A stretch of 64,000 nt of DNA, from positions 1,445,319 to 1,509,318 of the forward strand of contig JAQGDQ010000011.1 in NCBI GenBank assembly GCA_030141605.1, in the 5' to 3' direction. Below the pieces are notes generated by a model, which was not told the DNA's origin, ran no database searches, and saw only the letters and a list, made by a program, of their open reading frames with translations. How positions within the stretch are numbered: position 1 is the first letter of the stretch; each line of letters opens with the position of its first letter. A program made the position numbers and the translations under genes. The stretch comes from Tubiluchus corallicola (taxonomy: Eukaryota; Priapulida; Priapulimorpha; Priapulimorphida; Tubiluchidae). This document shows positions 25,839-37,700 of the stretch, piece after piece.

Positions 25839-27549
25839 TTTCGTAACTGGGTGAGCACTGGGCAGAGCTTAAGCCTCGTACAGAGTAAACATATCAGTTA
25901 CGCGAACGAATAGAAGTGTTAACATCGAGAAGTCTTTCGGAATTAAGACAGTTTTTATAATCTATGAAAAATATTGCCAAACACTGGTATGAGGCTCTTG
26001 CAGAAATATTAAACCTTGTGATAGATAGCTTTCAATTTACCGTAAATAAAAATTAATTGCTTGTGCGGTATTAGTGATGTTGGAGTTTTGCTAGCTAACC
26101 ACATTGAAAGTGCTGCCCCAAATGACAGTCACGCAGAGATTTGTGACTCAATGTTATTGCTGCTATCTACTGGACAAAAGACGAAGCTAAAATCTGCCAT
26201 AGAAAGCATTGCGAAGTAAGGAGTCACACGCATGTTAAGTTTATTTAAATTACAAGTTGATAGGATGTACAGTGCCTCACTAAGAACTCATCAGAAGTTA
26301 TTGTGCATAACACCAAGAAAGCAATTTTGAATAACTGCACATCGGTACTCACCACTGAAAGGATTAACGAAGAATTCTGGAAAGGACGAGTAATCACCTT
26401 AATATTATAATAAGCAATAATTTGATTTTGTGAGTGATGAACTGATAATACATGTGTGCAATCCAAATGGTATGCTTTAGGTTAGCTAATGCCTGAGCAC
26501 TATGTGAGATGATCGCTTGCCGACATCCCTGTGCAGTGTGCACCCCAGCGCCACGTACCACCTCGTACCGCCGTACTATCTCACAATTTGTATCTCGCCG
26601 CAACGCAATGTATCCTGGCTCTGTACGTGAGTCGCGGTGCAGCACATGACAAAGCAGCACACAGCAGGAGATGTGCAGATACAGCGAGGCGGTACAGAAC
26701 ACACTGTCTGCAGTGCATTGTAACGACGCTGGAATATTCTGTTCGACTAGAACTCTTTTTTAATTTCTTCAGTTGTGTTAGGTAGACCTACCTTCAGTTT
26801 AGTGCTAAAGTGATTATATTGGAATGAATACTCGTGCAGGATCAACTAATGTGGATAATTCTTTTACGTTTGTTCACGGCGAAACCCTTTTTTTGTCATT
26901 GAATATCAGTGTTAATTTTGAGTATGCAGCAATATATTTCCCAAAAAGAAACTGGCAATATGGGAATCTTTGGAGCCTTTCCGATCAAGTTTTAGCGAAA
27001 TTCTGGCCCTTTTTAACGACGCCTGTTTTGGCTATTAAAGTTTTATTAAAGTTCTTCTTATGAACTTCTTATGAATGATTTTTTTGGAAATTTATAAGTA
27101 CGAACGTTCTTAGCGTTACTAACAGATTCATTCAGCCAGTTTGCCTAAAAATATTCTTAAATTTCTTCGTAACTTTACTCGCTGATTAGAACTTGCATAA
27201 GTACAGTTTTGTACGTGGCAATGGTTTTGCGGAAGAGGAAAGGTTGATAATAGAAATTTGATATGTAGAAAACATATTTTTCGCAATAGATTAGAATTAG
27301 ACCTTTCAAATGAAAGCGATATGCGAGCTATAGTTCGCACAGCAAACCATAAAGCTGCGTCTGTTTTTCTTTTTCTGTCTATATGTCTGTCTATATGTAC
27401 CTATTGACCACCTACCTACCTTAAATGCTCATCTGTGGATTGACTGACTAACCAGCCAATTGACCGACCGTCTTTTGTTTTGTTCCTCACTTCTTAGTTT
27501 GGGACTTCTTTTACACATTGTTAAGTATTGTGCTTTCTCCTGTACCAAC

Positions 27550-27720
27550 ATCGTCCACTATCGGTTAGCACGAACATTCGAGATCAAACGAGTGGTTTGA
27601 ATTCATTTAAAACCTGAAGTTGTAGATTCGAATTGTACAGCACTTCAACCACTTTATTACAACGTTTGGAATATCACGCAATTACCGCAATTTTTTGTGC
27701 ACAAGTTTTAAATGTGTGCT
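27550..27720 (+). mobile_element. Fragment of the hAT-like MITE family
   Basis: It reads GAACATTCGAGATCAAACGA then GTAGATTCGAATTGTACAGC and CACTTCAACCACTTTATTAC, collinear with the left half of the 40978-41372 element. It is a diverged partial copy upstream of METTL25B. Confidence 0.5.
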
Positions 27721-27989
27721 TGCGCAGCAAAAAATGCCGGTCAAACTTTTTTAGTTATTCAAATGTTCTGAATCTCTAGTTCATGGGGATCATTTTGATA
27801 CCAAGTTTGTCACTGTATGTTATTTCTAAGCTGAGATATTCCACATTGAAGTTGAGGTGCAGGCTGCATACTGAAAAACATAATTTTGAGAAAATCACCG
27901 TTAAAGTTTGTCATTGTTTTATGCCGCATTTCTATAAAGCACTTAGTAACTGCAGGAACTGGTGGTTGCTATCGACGTTTGTAACAGCA

Positions 27990-28430
27990 CATTGAAGCTA
28001 CACTTAAATCCTGTGGATGGCTCGTCCAAACGAATATCTGAGCTTGGCAGAAAAGAACGCAAGTAAAATGACTGCTTCCACAGGCTACTATTGGAGTTTT
28101 AAAAATACGAGTTTTTGAGAAATATAGTGCTAGTTTTTAGTAAGAGAAGTGGGTAAGGACTAAGGTGTTATAAAACCAAATTTTTAGTAATTTCTAAACA
28201 ATCTCTTGGCATTTTTATGCTAGAACGCAAGAGTTCAATATATTTAGAGTTTGTTTTTGTAAAATAAAAAACAAAAAAGAAAAGATATTTTATCCAATTT
28301 TTGCTGTATGCATTCTATTTTGTAGCATCACAGTTCATAATGCAGTTTTAACTGTGCCGACTGGACTATAACTGGATGGACTGGACTGGACTGTGCCGAC
28401 TGTAACTGGACGGTTTTGGTCTGCATACAC
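27990..28430 (+). repeat. Dispersed repeat family 1, copy B
   Basis: The partner of 45-475 in the same orientation (AAAATGACTGCTTCCACAGG, TTTTATGCTAGAACGCAAG, CAATATATTTAGAG). At its right end it has a local expansion of CTGGACTGGA/CCGACTGTAACTGGA units (about 28360-28415). Confidence 0.6.
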
Positions 28431-28764
28431 AGAATTATTAGTGGATTTACGGCACAACGAAATAGTAATAGACATTTCTTGCATTAAATTTTTGGAAAGT
28501 TACTTAGTGCCTTTTTTGTCATAATTGATCTTTCATGTAGCACTTGGTACGCGCAAAGTGGTCGGTGCGTTGTTGTTGCAGACGAATTACGGGTTAATAC
28601 AGAACACACATAAGAAAACCAAACAAAATATTGACAAAGTTTATTCTTGTTTATTATACCATAGAATTACTCGCAATGCAACATATACAAAAGATCAAGA
28701 TTACCCACAATATTAAGATCCATATTTATACTGCGACGACTGATTACAACATTTTTGCGTCCAG

Positions 28765-31700
28765 ATGACTTATGTTGACCCAGTGGAACTGACTACAATT
28801 TTGGATAAAGAATTTACGTTCTTTCACACGTGTAGATGGATCGCTGACGCTTATGTTGTGGTAAACTTGTTTCAAACAAGTTGTTTGTGATTAAGGAAAT
28901 TGATTATTAGTATAATTGGCAGTTATTTATTTATAATTATACCTGATATTTCGACTGTAAGCGTAATTCATACTGAGTTGTGGTTATGTTGCTGTCTCTA
29001 AAGTGGCATAAATGCAACTTGCAGTTGCCGATGTATTTTTCTTTTTATGCTGCTATTCGTTTTGTGTTTTTTCTGCAGGCCCGCAGGGTGGAAACCACAT
29101 CCGTACATTACATAAACGCGCGTTACTTAAGCCCTGCCTTCATTTACTTTTATAGTCCTATGCTGTTCGATTTATGAAATTTTATATTATAATGGTTTAT
29201 GTATAATTATTCACTTGTTTTCAAATTGTTTTTGTATGTTTAATTATTGAATTTTTATTCTTTATTCAGGAGTTCTACGTGCAAGATTTTTGGCATAAGT
29301 TGCCATCTTGCTGGCAACGATCTTTGGAAAATGTTGAACCCTGGCAACTGGCAGAGTTGTTGTGTGATGGGAATCAGAAGTGGTAATGAATTAAATATGT
29401 CACAAAAACTGAGTGACGTCTCCACTGTGGGAGTGATGTTAGTCTACCCATTAACGAAAAATGCTACTCAGTGGTCACTATACTGATACAATATGTAATT
29501 TTGTAAAATCTATCCACGAAGTTTTTACCTAGGTATAAGATAATATAATATAAGATAATATTTATTTACACAATAGAATTACAAACAAATAATAAATAAA
29601 CTTATAAAAAATAAACACTTTTATTATAACCAACACAGTAACAGAGTTTTCAGTTCAAGATGATAATGTTAGAGCTGACTTCAACTGAGAAGCTCAGTTT
29701 GAGTAGAGTTAAAGTTGATGGAAGTAACTAATGTGGTAGAGGGAGGACTGATACAATCTAAGTGCTGTCACACTTTTACGCAAAACTCTTTATGGCCATT
29801 GCTAACAACTTTGCCTTGCTACTTTACATATTTTAGCATTTTTTTATTTCAGCTTTTTAATCACTTCATTCAAGTAAATAATTTGAAAATATTAAGTCTC
29901 TGGGATTGCCTAGAATCTTGCATCAATCAGATGATATATATGCATTTGGCATATTTAATGGTTTTGGCAGTAACACATACATCAAAAATTCAAAATCTTT
30001 TAAATTTTTTTATGCAGCTTTTTGAATATGAAATATTACTGCGTTCACGGTCAGTTTGGTCAAAAGCATCGATAATGTCATGAATATGGTAAGTGGTAAG
30101 ACAAACAGGAAATTCTGTTGATCTGCTTTAGGCCCATGATGTGGCTATTTAGTCACTGTGACTCATTATTCGACTAACCTGCTTAAACTATCTACATTTG
30201 TTATTACAGGTCGCGAGTATGGCCGCTGTCATTGTTAGCATACAGAGTAGCTGCTGCTGTTCTCTCTTTGCCCCGAATGCCTGACGAGAACACTTTTTTG
30301 TCCGATGACAGCGAGATGTCCAATTTCGATTCATTAGAAGATTTTCAGAAAGACAAGCATCAAAGAACTCTTTGCGCAAAGGCTGTGGCTGGCTTGCGCT
30401 ATCATCGCGTAAAGTCAAAAAAACTTCACGAGATCCACAGACTGGCTTATGTGAGTTTGTGACTGTCTGTTCAATTAATGAATCAGATAACAGCTAATTT
30501 TTAATTTTTCAGTTTTCATTTGTTTGTCTATGTTTCTGTATTTGTTTTCATTTGTTTGTCTATGATTCTGCATCTAATTAGTGTGCATCCAACAGTTCGT
30601 GGTTGATGAAGTCAAATCTGAGGTGAACAAAAACTGTTGATCAAATAAGAATAGTTGTGATTTCTGGGTGAATTTTAAAGGAAAGGCCAAATTTTCTGGA
30701 AAGTCAGGCTTATTTGAATACTTGCGAGAAATGTTAGAAGGATTTAGTAGTAAAAGTGTTATAAATGACTGATGTAATTAATAAAATCTCTTTAAAGTCA
30801 CAATCACTTCGTGCTTGGGCGCTCCCATTTTCAATGCCCATTCTTCTTTCTATGACGTCATTCATCCTGAAGAAAAGTAGCACACTGTCAATCTTTCATC
30901 AAAAGTATAATAAGTTTTTATAGAATAATTAGATGGTTATTTTGTAATGTTTTGCATGAACATTAGGTAAACTGCAGAAATTTGAATTAGTTTAAGTAAT
31001 ATGTACTTACGGAAAGCCACAATGCACTCACAAAAAGTCATGAAGTCTCCCAGTTACGTCATAATTTTCAAGTTAATGGCAGCAACCATCATGCCTGAAA
31101 ATTTCTATTCAGAGATAGTATATTTTAAATTTTTCTAGACAATTTTTTGCAAATTTCTCTTTTATATTTTAGTGATAACAATAATGTAAACCCAACATAC
31201 TGAGTGACTTCCTTTAAGGACATTATCACAAGATTCAGAAGAGTTTTTGTGAAGAATATAAATGCAGTCTTGATATTTTTCTGTCTATACTGAAAATTGC
31301 TTTCAATAATTTCTCTCAAAGGCACATTTTGAAGTCTATTTAATACTGTCACTTGTGGTACTACTGGAACATAGATGATTATCAAGGATAATCCTCGGAG
31401 GTGAATTGTAAAATGGCAGAAGATGCATCGGCCATCTTCCTGTGCGAGTAAATCCTCTCTCAATCACCGAAATAGTGAGAGGGTGAAGAACTCTGTTAGA
31501 AGCAATTTGCCAGCCATTCACCAAGGTATTTACTGACTAGGAGCAGTGTTTCTTAACTTTAATTGCAAATATTATGACCTTTTTTCTAGGCTCAGCAATT
31601 CCACTATAGTCATTATTGTAGGTTGTACATTCACTTGCTTCCAAAGTCGACTGTAGCAAGGTGATAGACGTCGGGTGCGGTCAAGGTCACCTCTCCAGAT

Positions 31701-34700
31701 TCCTCTCATTTGGTTTGGGTTTGAATGTGATTAGTATTGATGCAGATGATAACCATATGAGGGGAGCTCAAAGACTCGACAGGTAAGATATGAAGAAGGA
31801 GGCATAGGTGTATCTGACGAAATATCTTCTGTCATAATTTCATGTGCTTAAATTTCCATTTTATATTTGCAATAGGGTGTGCATCCTAACAAAGATTTTT
31901 ACATTCGAGTTTTGCTCCATCAACAAAATCTAGTCAGTTAAGCGTAAACAAACTCTGAAATTTATGGTATCAATACTTTTCCAAATTAGCTGGCAACTAA
32001 CGATATCATTAATTAATTATGAGCGTGATTGCCAGAATTTTTATTAACCATTGCAGTTTAGTTTTCCAATTATTACCATTTGGCGGGCAAACGAGACACT
32101 GAAAAATTGTAGACTAGTCGGGGTTTGAACCCGAGACCTGGGATACAACACCGCCATGTGTTGATACTCTAAGTATTCACCTACTGTAATGGGTCAGGTG
32201 GTGATGTTGGATTGTGAACTACAAGGAGGAAGTCTTAGGCCTACTCTGTTATGCTTGGTAACTTGGGTAGTACAGCATGGGAGTACTAATCCCAGATCTC
32301 AGTTCAAATCCTGACTAGTCCACAATTTGTCAGTGTTTCCTTTCTCCAATGCATTACTGCACAACAATGATTAATAATTGGTAAAATAAACTGTAATGGT
32401 CAATAATTGGTAAAATAAACCGCAATGGTTAATAAAAATTCTGGCAATCACATTCATTATTAATTGATGAAGCATAAACAAACTCTAAAATTTTTTAACA
32501 CTTTTGCCCCTGTTGAGACATGTTAGTGAACACTTGTCACATCCATGTGTTCAACATCAACAGTATTGAAAACAACGAGACCTAGTTTCAGATCACTATT
32601 ACATGCCCATTCTAAATGTCTGCTTTGTTCAGTGACTCCCGAGAGGAAGGCTATCTTCTTGGGCATCACAGAGGGGCTTGATGAAAAACACATAGTCCTT
32701 TATTGCTATTGAAGTTTTTGATTGCTGTTTTGCAGCCGCGCCAAAAGATCCTGCAGGTATAATGAGAAAGAATCCATGAATAAACCCAAAGAACCTAAGT
32801 ATATTACACATCGCATCTGCTCTGATACTTCACCAGATCATTTCCGAGAACTGACTTTGATGGAGGTTTGTTTGTTTGTTTGTTTTTATTTTTGGCGATA
32901 CATTAATTTTTGCTTCCTAGAGCTAGACAATTAGAAATACTATGAATGAAGAGTGGTGCAAATGGATTTTTTATACTGTGTGTTTATCTGAAGTGTTAGT
33001 GGAGGCTTCAGTTTATGTTTATACAGTTTTATAGTTTTCAAGCTTGATGATCAACCTGATTTGCAGTATGACAGAGATGGTGATGTTGCACCAACCACCA
33101 GCTTAGTTTAGTATGTTAGATAATGGCAGACTAGCAAGTTTTTCTCACTAATTATAACTTGCCAGGTAACTCGCAAGCAGACTAGAGAGTATAACTTGCT
33201 GCGAGTTATTCTCTGACAGTAAACTCACACTTTCTTCTCTATTCACTGTGAGAAGTATCGAGAGCTCACTCTAGACAATAACTCGAGCAATTGTCAGAGA
33301 GTTCGCAGTTTCTTGCCAATAATAATTCAAAAGGCAGTTCACACTTGTGAATTTACCATCAGAGAAAAGCTCGGAATAAAAAACTCGCTAGTCTGAACAA
33401 GTCGTTTTATTCACTCCATACAATACCTAGGTAACGAATAAAATATCTAGCAAAAGTTCAATTCTGCAGAAATTATGTTCATTTTACCTTACCTTTGTTT
33501 CCCTTTATCAAACTCAATTTACGCATTTTATATAAATCCTAGCTATTGTACAAAATATTTAGCTAAAGCATGATAGAGTTGCAGCAAAAAGGTTTATTTC
33601 ACACTTTTCTCGAAATGCATAGATGTTATATGAAATGCCTAGGAATTTGATATATTATCTGAATTTGATACATTGCCTGTAACATATGTATTATACTAAA
33701 AAGTATCAAAATTGAAAACTAAGCATTTCTATGTGCTATTAAACTTTTCTCGTTTATACGAAAGAACTACATAGTGAACTACAATAACAGCATAAGAAAG
33801 TTTAGCAGCATACAAAAATTACTTTGTTTTTTCTTTTTGCCTTAATTTTTTTGATATTTTGATTTTGACACCTAAGAATGCTAACATTTCTGGGGCATTG
33901 ATTTTCCTCCTGGACTCTTACCAGGGCTGAGATGATCCCCGGGCTTTCTACATTTCGTAGTCATTTTTCCGTCAAATAGTCGGCAGGTCAGGAAATGTAT
34001 TGACAGTGATGACCTTATTCTTTAACAGGATGAATGCGTGACTCTTGTGGGCTTGCATACATGCGGCGATCTCGGACCTACAATGATCAGACTGTTTGCT
34101 GAGATTCCAAACATTCGGGTCTTGGTTTCAATTGGTTGCTGTTACATGAAGGGACAAGAGAAACGGTAATTTTTGTTTTTTAATTTAAATGAAATTAGTA
34201 GAGTCTATACTTTTAGGTCCTTATTGATGATGTGAGCTCTACATTACTGTACATTACATTGCATTAGTTTACATTACAAATTCTAGTAAAAATGATTTGC
34301 TTTCTAGATGCCTTCAAAATGAAATCAAATGAACAGAAATTGTACAAAACTGGTTGCCAATAAAATTCCTTTTTGAAGAAGTTATACTTATTTGCCAAAT
34401 ATGGATAACTGTACATGAAATGTCTGTTTTTATTTTTACATACTTTTACCTTGGTTTATTAGTACGGACCACATACTTGAAGTCTATTTCAGGTCTGCAA
34501 GTGGAGTTAGTGAGTCTCTTGGGTTCAGCTACCCAATGAGCAATTTTCTGAAAAATAAACCCGGTCATCAGATGAGCTATGACTGTCTGGAGCTAGCCTG
34601 TCATGCCAAAGAGCAGTACATAAGAAAGCTAACAGGTAAAGGTGGATTCTGCCTTGTGCTTTGCTGCCGAATCAGTGGTAGCATTTTTAATCTTTAGTTT

Positions 34701-37700
34701 GAGTCAACCTGAAATTGAACACACAACCACCCGAGTGCAAAACCAAACCATTACCTCTGAACTAAACCATCTCGTAAAATGATGCAATAATGATCAGTTA
34801 CTTTCTGTTTAAGGGTAAGTTTAGTTTGCTTGCATCCTCTCATATGTATATATATATATATAGCTTGAGAGTGTTGATGTTTAAGCATTATTTTAATTTT
34901 TGTTTCTGATGCGTTATTTTTTATGTAGTTGCAAAGGCTTGATCACACTGAAAATTGGTTGTGTTAGATGCAAGTAATACCTCAAGTAAACAGCGAATAC
35001 GTCAAAGGAAGTTATGATGTCAAATTGAAGTCACAGAGCTTTCCTATGTAGTTAATAGTTTTAATACAATGTCTATACAGGTGGCTTCAAGTTGTCAAAA
35101 GCGTCCAACAGCATATTTACATATATAAGTACATTTTTGTGAATATACAGGGTGGACCCAAAATAGTAAGCCCTTTAAAATGCAATAGTGACTAGAATTT
35201 TTATTCAATTTGTATACAAACTTAACAGGATAAACTATAAACATGTTAGCACTTTACCAAGATATATTCTTTAAGGCAGACAACATGACTTTTCATGTAC
35301 TACCCCATTTTCAAGTCCTATAAAAAGTTTCAACACAATTAATACGGCAAAAGCATTTCTGGTAATTAAATAATAGATTAAAAAACTTAATTAAAGGCAG
35401 GCGAACCAAACTATTGATGACATCACAAACTAACGTAATTTTCAACAGCAAAAATATTCCACGAGCGTGTTTCACATGTTTGTGAAAACGAAAATTAAAG
35501 TACATTACTACTGTAAGATATTTGGTGTGTTGTACAAAAACTAGGCAAGTTTCAAGATAAAAATTCGAATTTCAAATTTACCGCTGTGCTCACGCATGAG
35601 CTGTCAAACGTGTGCAGTTTGTCGCAAACAAATATATATCTGAACTGAGATGTACAGCGCTTGTTTTTTGTGCAGTGCATTTCCGAATGTAGGCGCTAGT
35701 GCCCGTCTACCTGGCGAATGGCAAAATGCATGTAACAGTGAAGAACTAGTGGCGAAATTGCGTTTGTGTGATAATAGTTCTTTCACGTAAGCCTTTTTTG
35801 ATAAAATAGTATGCTTTCTTTCAACAGTTTAAAGACTAGATTATTTTGACGTACAGTTTAAGATTGGGTCCAGTTTTGCTTTAAGTTCTACTTTCAAGAC
35901 ATTCATATTCATATTAATTATTTTAATCACACGTGAAACATTCAAGCCTTTTTCCAATTTTTAAGCCCAATTTGAGATGCAATTTTTGCATTTAGGTAAT
36001 TGTCAATTAATTTATCAAACTGTAAATGCTGTCTGCTTGGTCACATTCAATGAAACCAGCTAGCTAACAGAGTGTTAGGCAGACGTAGTTTATTTGCCAA
36101 ATAGCATATTAAACCGTATCACTCTTTTCGAAATTTAATTTGCTGAAAAGTGAAGAACTTTAGCATTTGACTTGAGTATGATTCATTCAGTGGTAAAAAT
36201 TATTTAAAAAATGTAAATGTGATCAAAAATATTTATGAGTCTTAGACACACCTGAAGTTATGCTTAGGTGCCACAGTAGAAAAAGAACATGTAAACACAA
36301 GTTTACAGAATTCCACAGTTAAGAAGCCTGGGGGGAAAAGGGGGTTTACAAGTAAATGTTCTACATCTAGAAATATCCAAGGTGAAACTCAGCTCCAGGT
36401 AAAAAAAACTTGCTGATGATATATTTACTATGATTTTATTAAATTGGTTCTGTATCTTCAGCCAAATAGAGTAGGCAAATCATCATTTTGTCTGCATTTA
36501 TATAGGAAATTCATCAAAGTTAAAACTCCACTGCTACCGGGCTGCACTGGAGTGGCTGCTTAAAAACTGCGGAAATCTGAGTCAAGATGCCCGTATTTCT
36601 ACCAGAACAATCAAACGTATAGAAGATGCATCTTTTACAAAGTACGTTGCATGCATTCCTGTTTGTGACATTGCAAATAGTAAGTTTCAACTAGTTTTAG
36701 TAACTTTTGATATTAACTTACTTGTTAGTGTCAGAGGAACTCAACCAATATCGGTTCATTTCTGGATGTTGTTGTTGTTCTTGTTGTTGAGGTGATGACT
36801 TTTTGAAAAAAGCCCAAGGCTTTGTCAATTCGCAATGGATTGCCATGAAACTACGCGCGAATATACTAGAGCAAATTCCACATCCACTGATAGAGTCGAA
36901 TTTTTGTTCCGCCATTTTAAATTCAAGATGGCAGCTATTGTTGAAAAAAGACTAAGGCTCTGCCAATTCGCGAGGGATTGTCTTGAAACTTACCTAGAAT
37001 ATTGCAGAAGGTATTCCGCATCACCGGCAGAGCCACATTTTTGATTTGCCACTTTGAATTCAGGATCACAACACTAATATCATTCTAGAGAAAAGTAGAT
37101 GTTCCATCAGTTCACAACAGTCATGAATTTGTATTTGAATCTGAAAACTTCAACTTGTTTTAGGTCCAAGATATTTTAATCATCTTATTAGTAGTGATAA
37201 CAACATTATTTGGGTTATTTGCGTTTAGCACTGATGAACGTTTAAATAAATAAATTGATTTGTAAAGTGAAACATGCTTGTGACTTGAAAAGTAAGATAT
37301 TCCAGCATATTTGTGTTGACTTTGCAGTGAGCTGCCACAAGTTTCTCACCTTCCTAGTTCCAGATTTACCAGTTGCGTGTCAGTCAGCACCCTTTCCACA
37401 TGCACATGTATGAATCTTATTTTTGAGAATTTAAGAGCCCCTTACCTTCAATGCTACAAGGTGTTTTATTACTGTGATTATTACAAATATGTAAGAGATT
37501 CAGGTTCACAGTTCTAGTTTTCTGTGTTTCAGGTATGCAGCAGTGGCACTACAGCGACTTGGTTTTGAAGGCTGTATTTCTGAAGAAGAGCTACAGGCTG
37601 GGGAGAAATTCTGTGAACAAGAATGGAGAAAAGTGATGACATTTCACGTTCTCAGACTCATGCTGGCGCCTGTCATAGAGAGTATCGTACTAGTCGATCG

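Larger units (their letters stand above)
22885..28764. other. 5.9-kb gap between divergent genes
   Basis: This lies between the C9orf85 homologue start (minus) and METTL25B start (plus). It contains a direct repeat (TTTTACAGCAAACGAGAT types at 24360-24400 and 24808-24900), the protein-like remnant at 25173-25838, a GC-richer island at 26515-26710 and the family 1 and hAT-like fragments. No intact conserved gene was found. Confidence 0.5.

Noticed and set aside
45-28430. One large segmental duplication linking the repeat pairs
   Set aside because: The distance between members differs for each pair (about 27.9, 24.1 and 30.5 kb) and the DNA between does not match.
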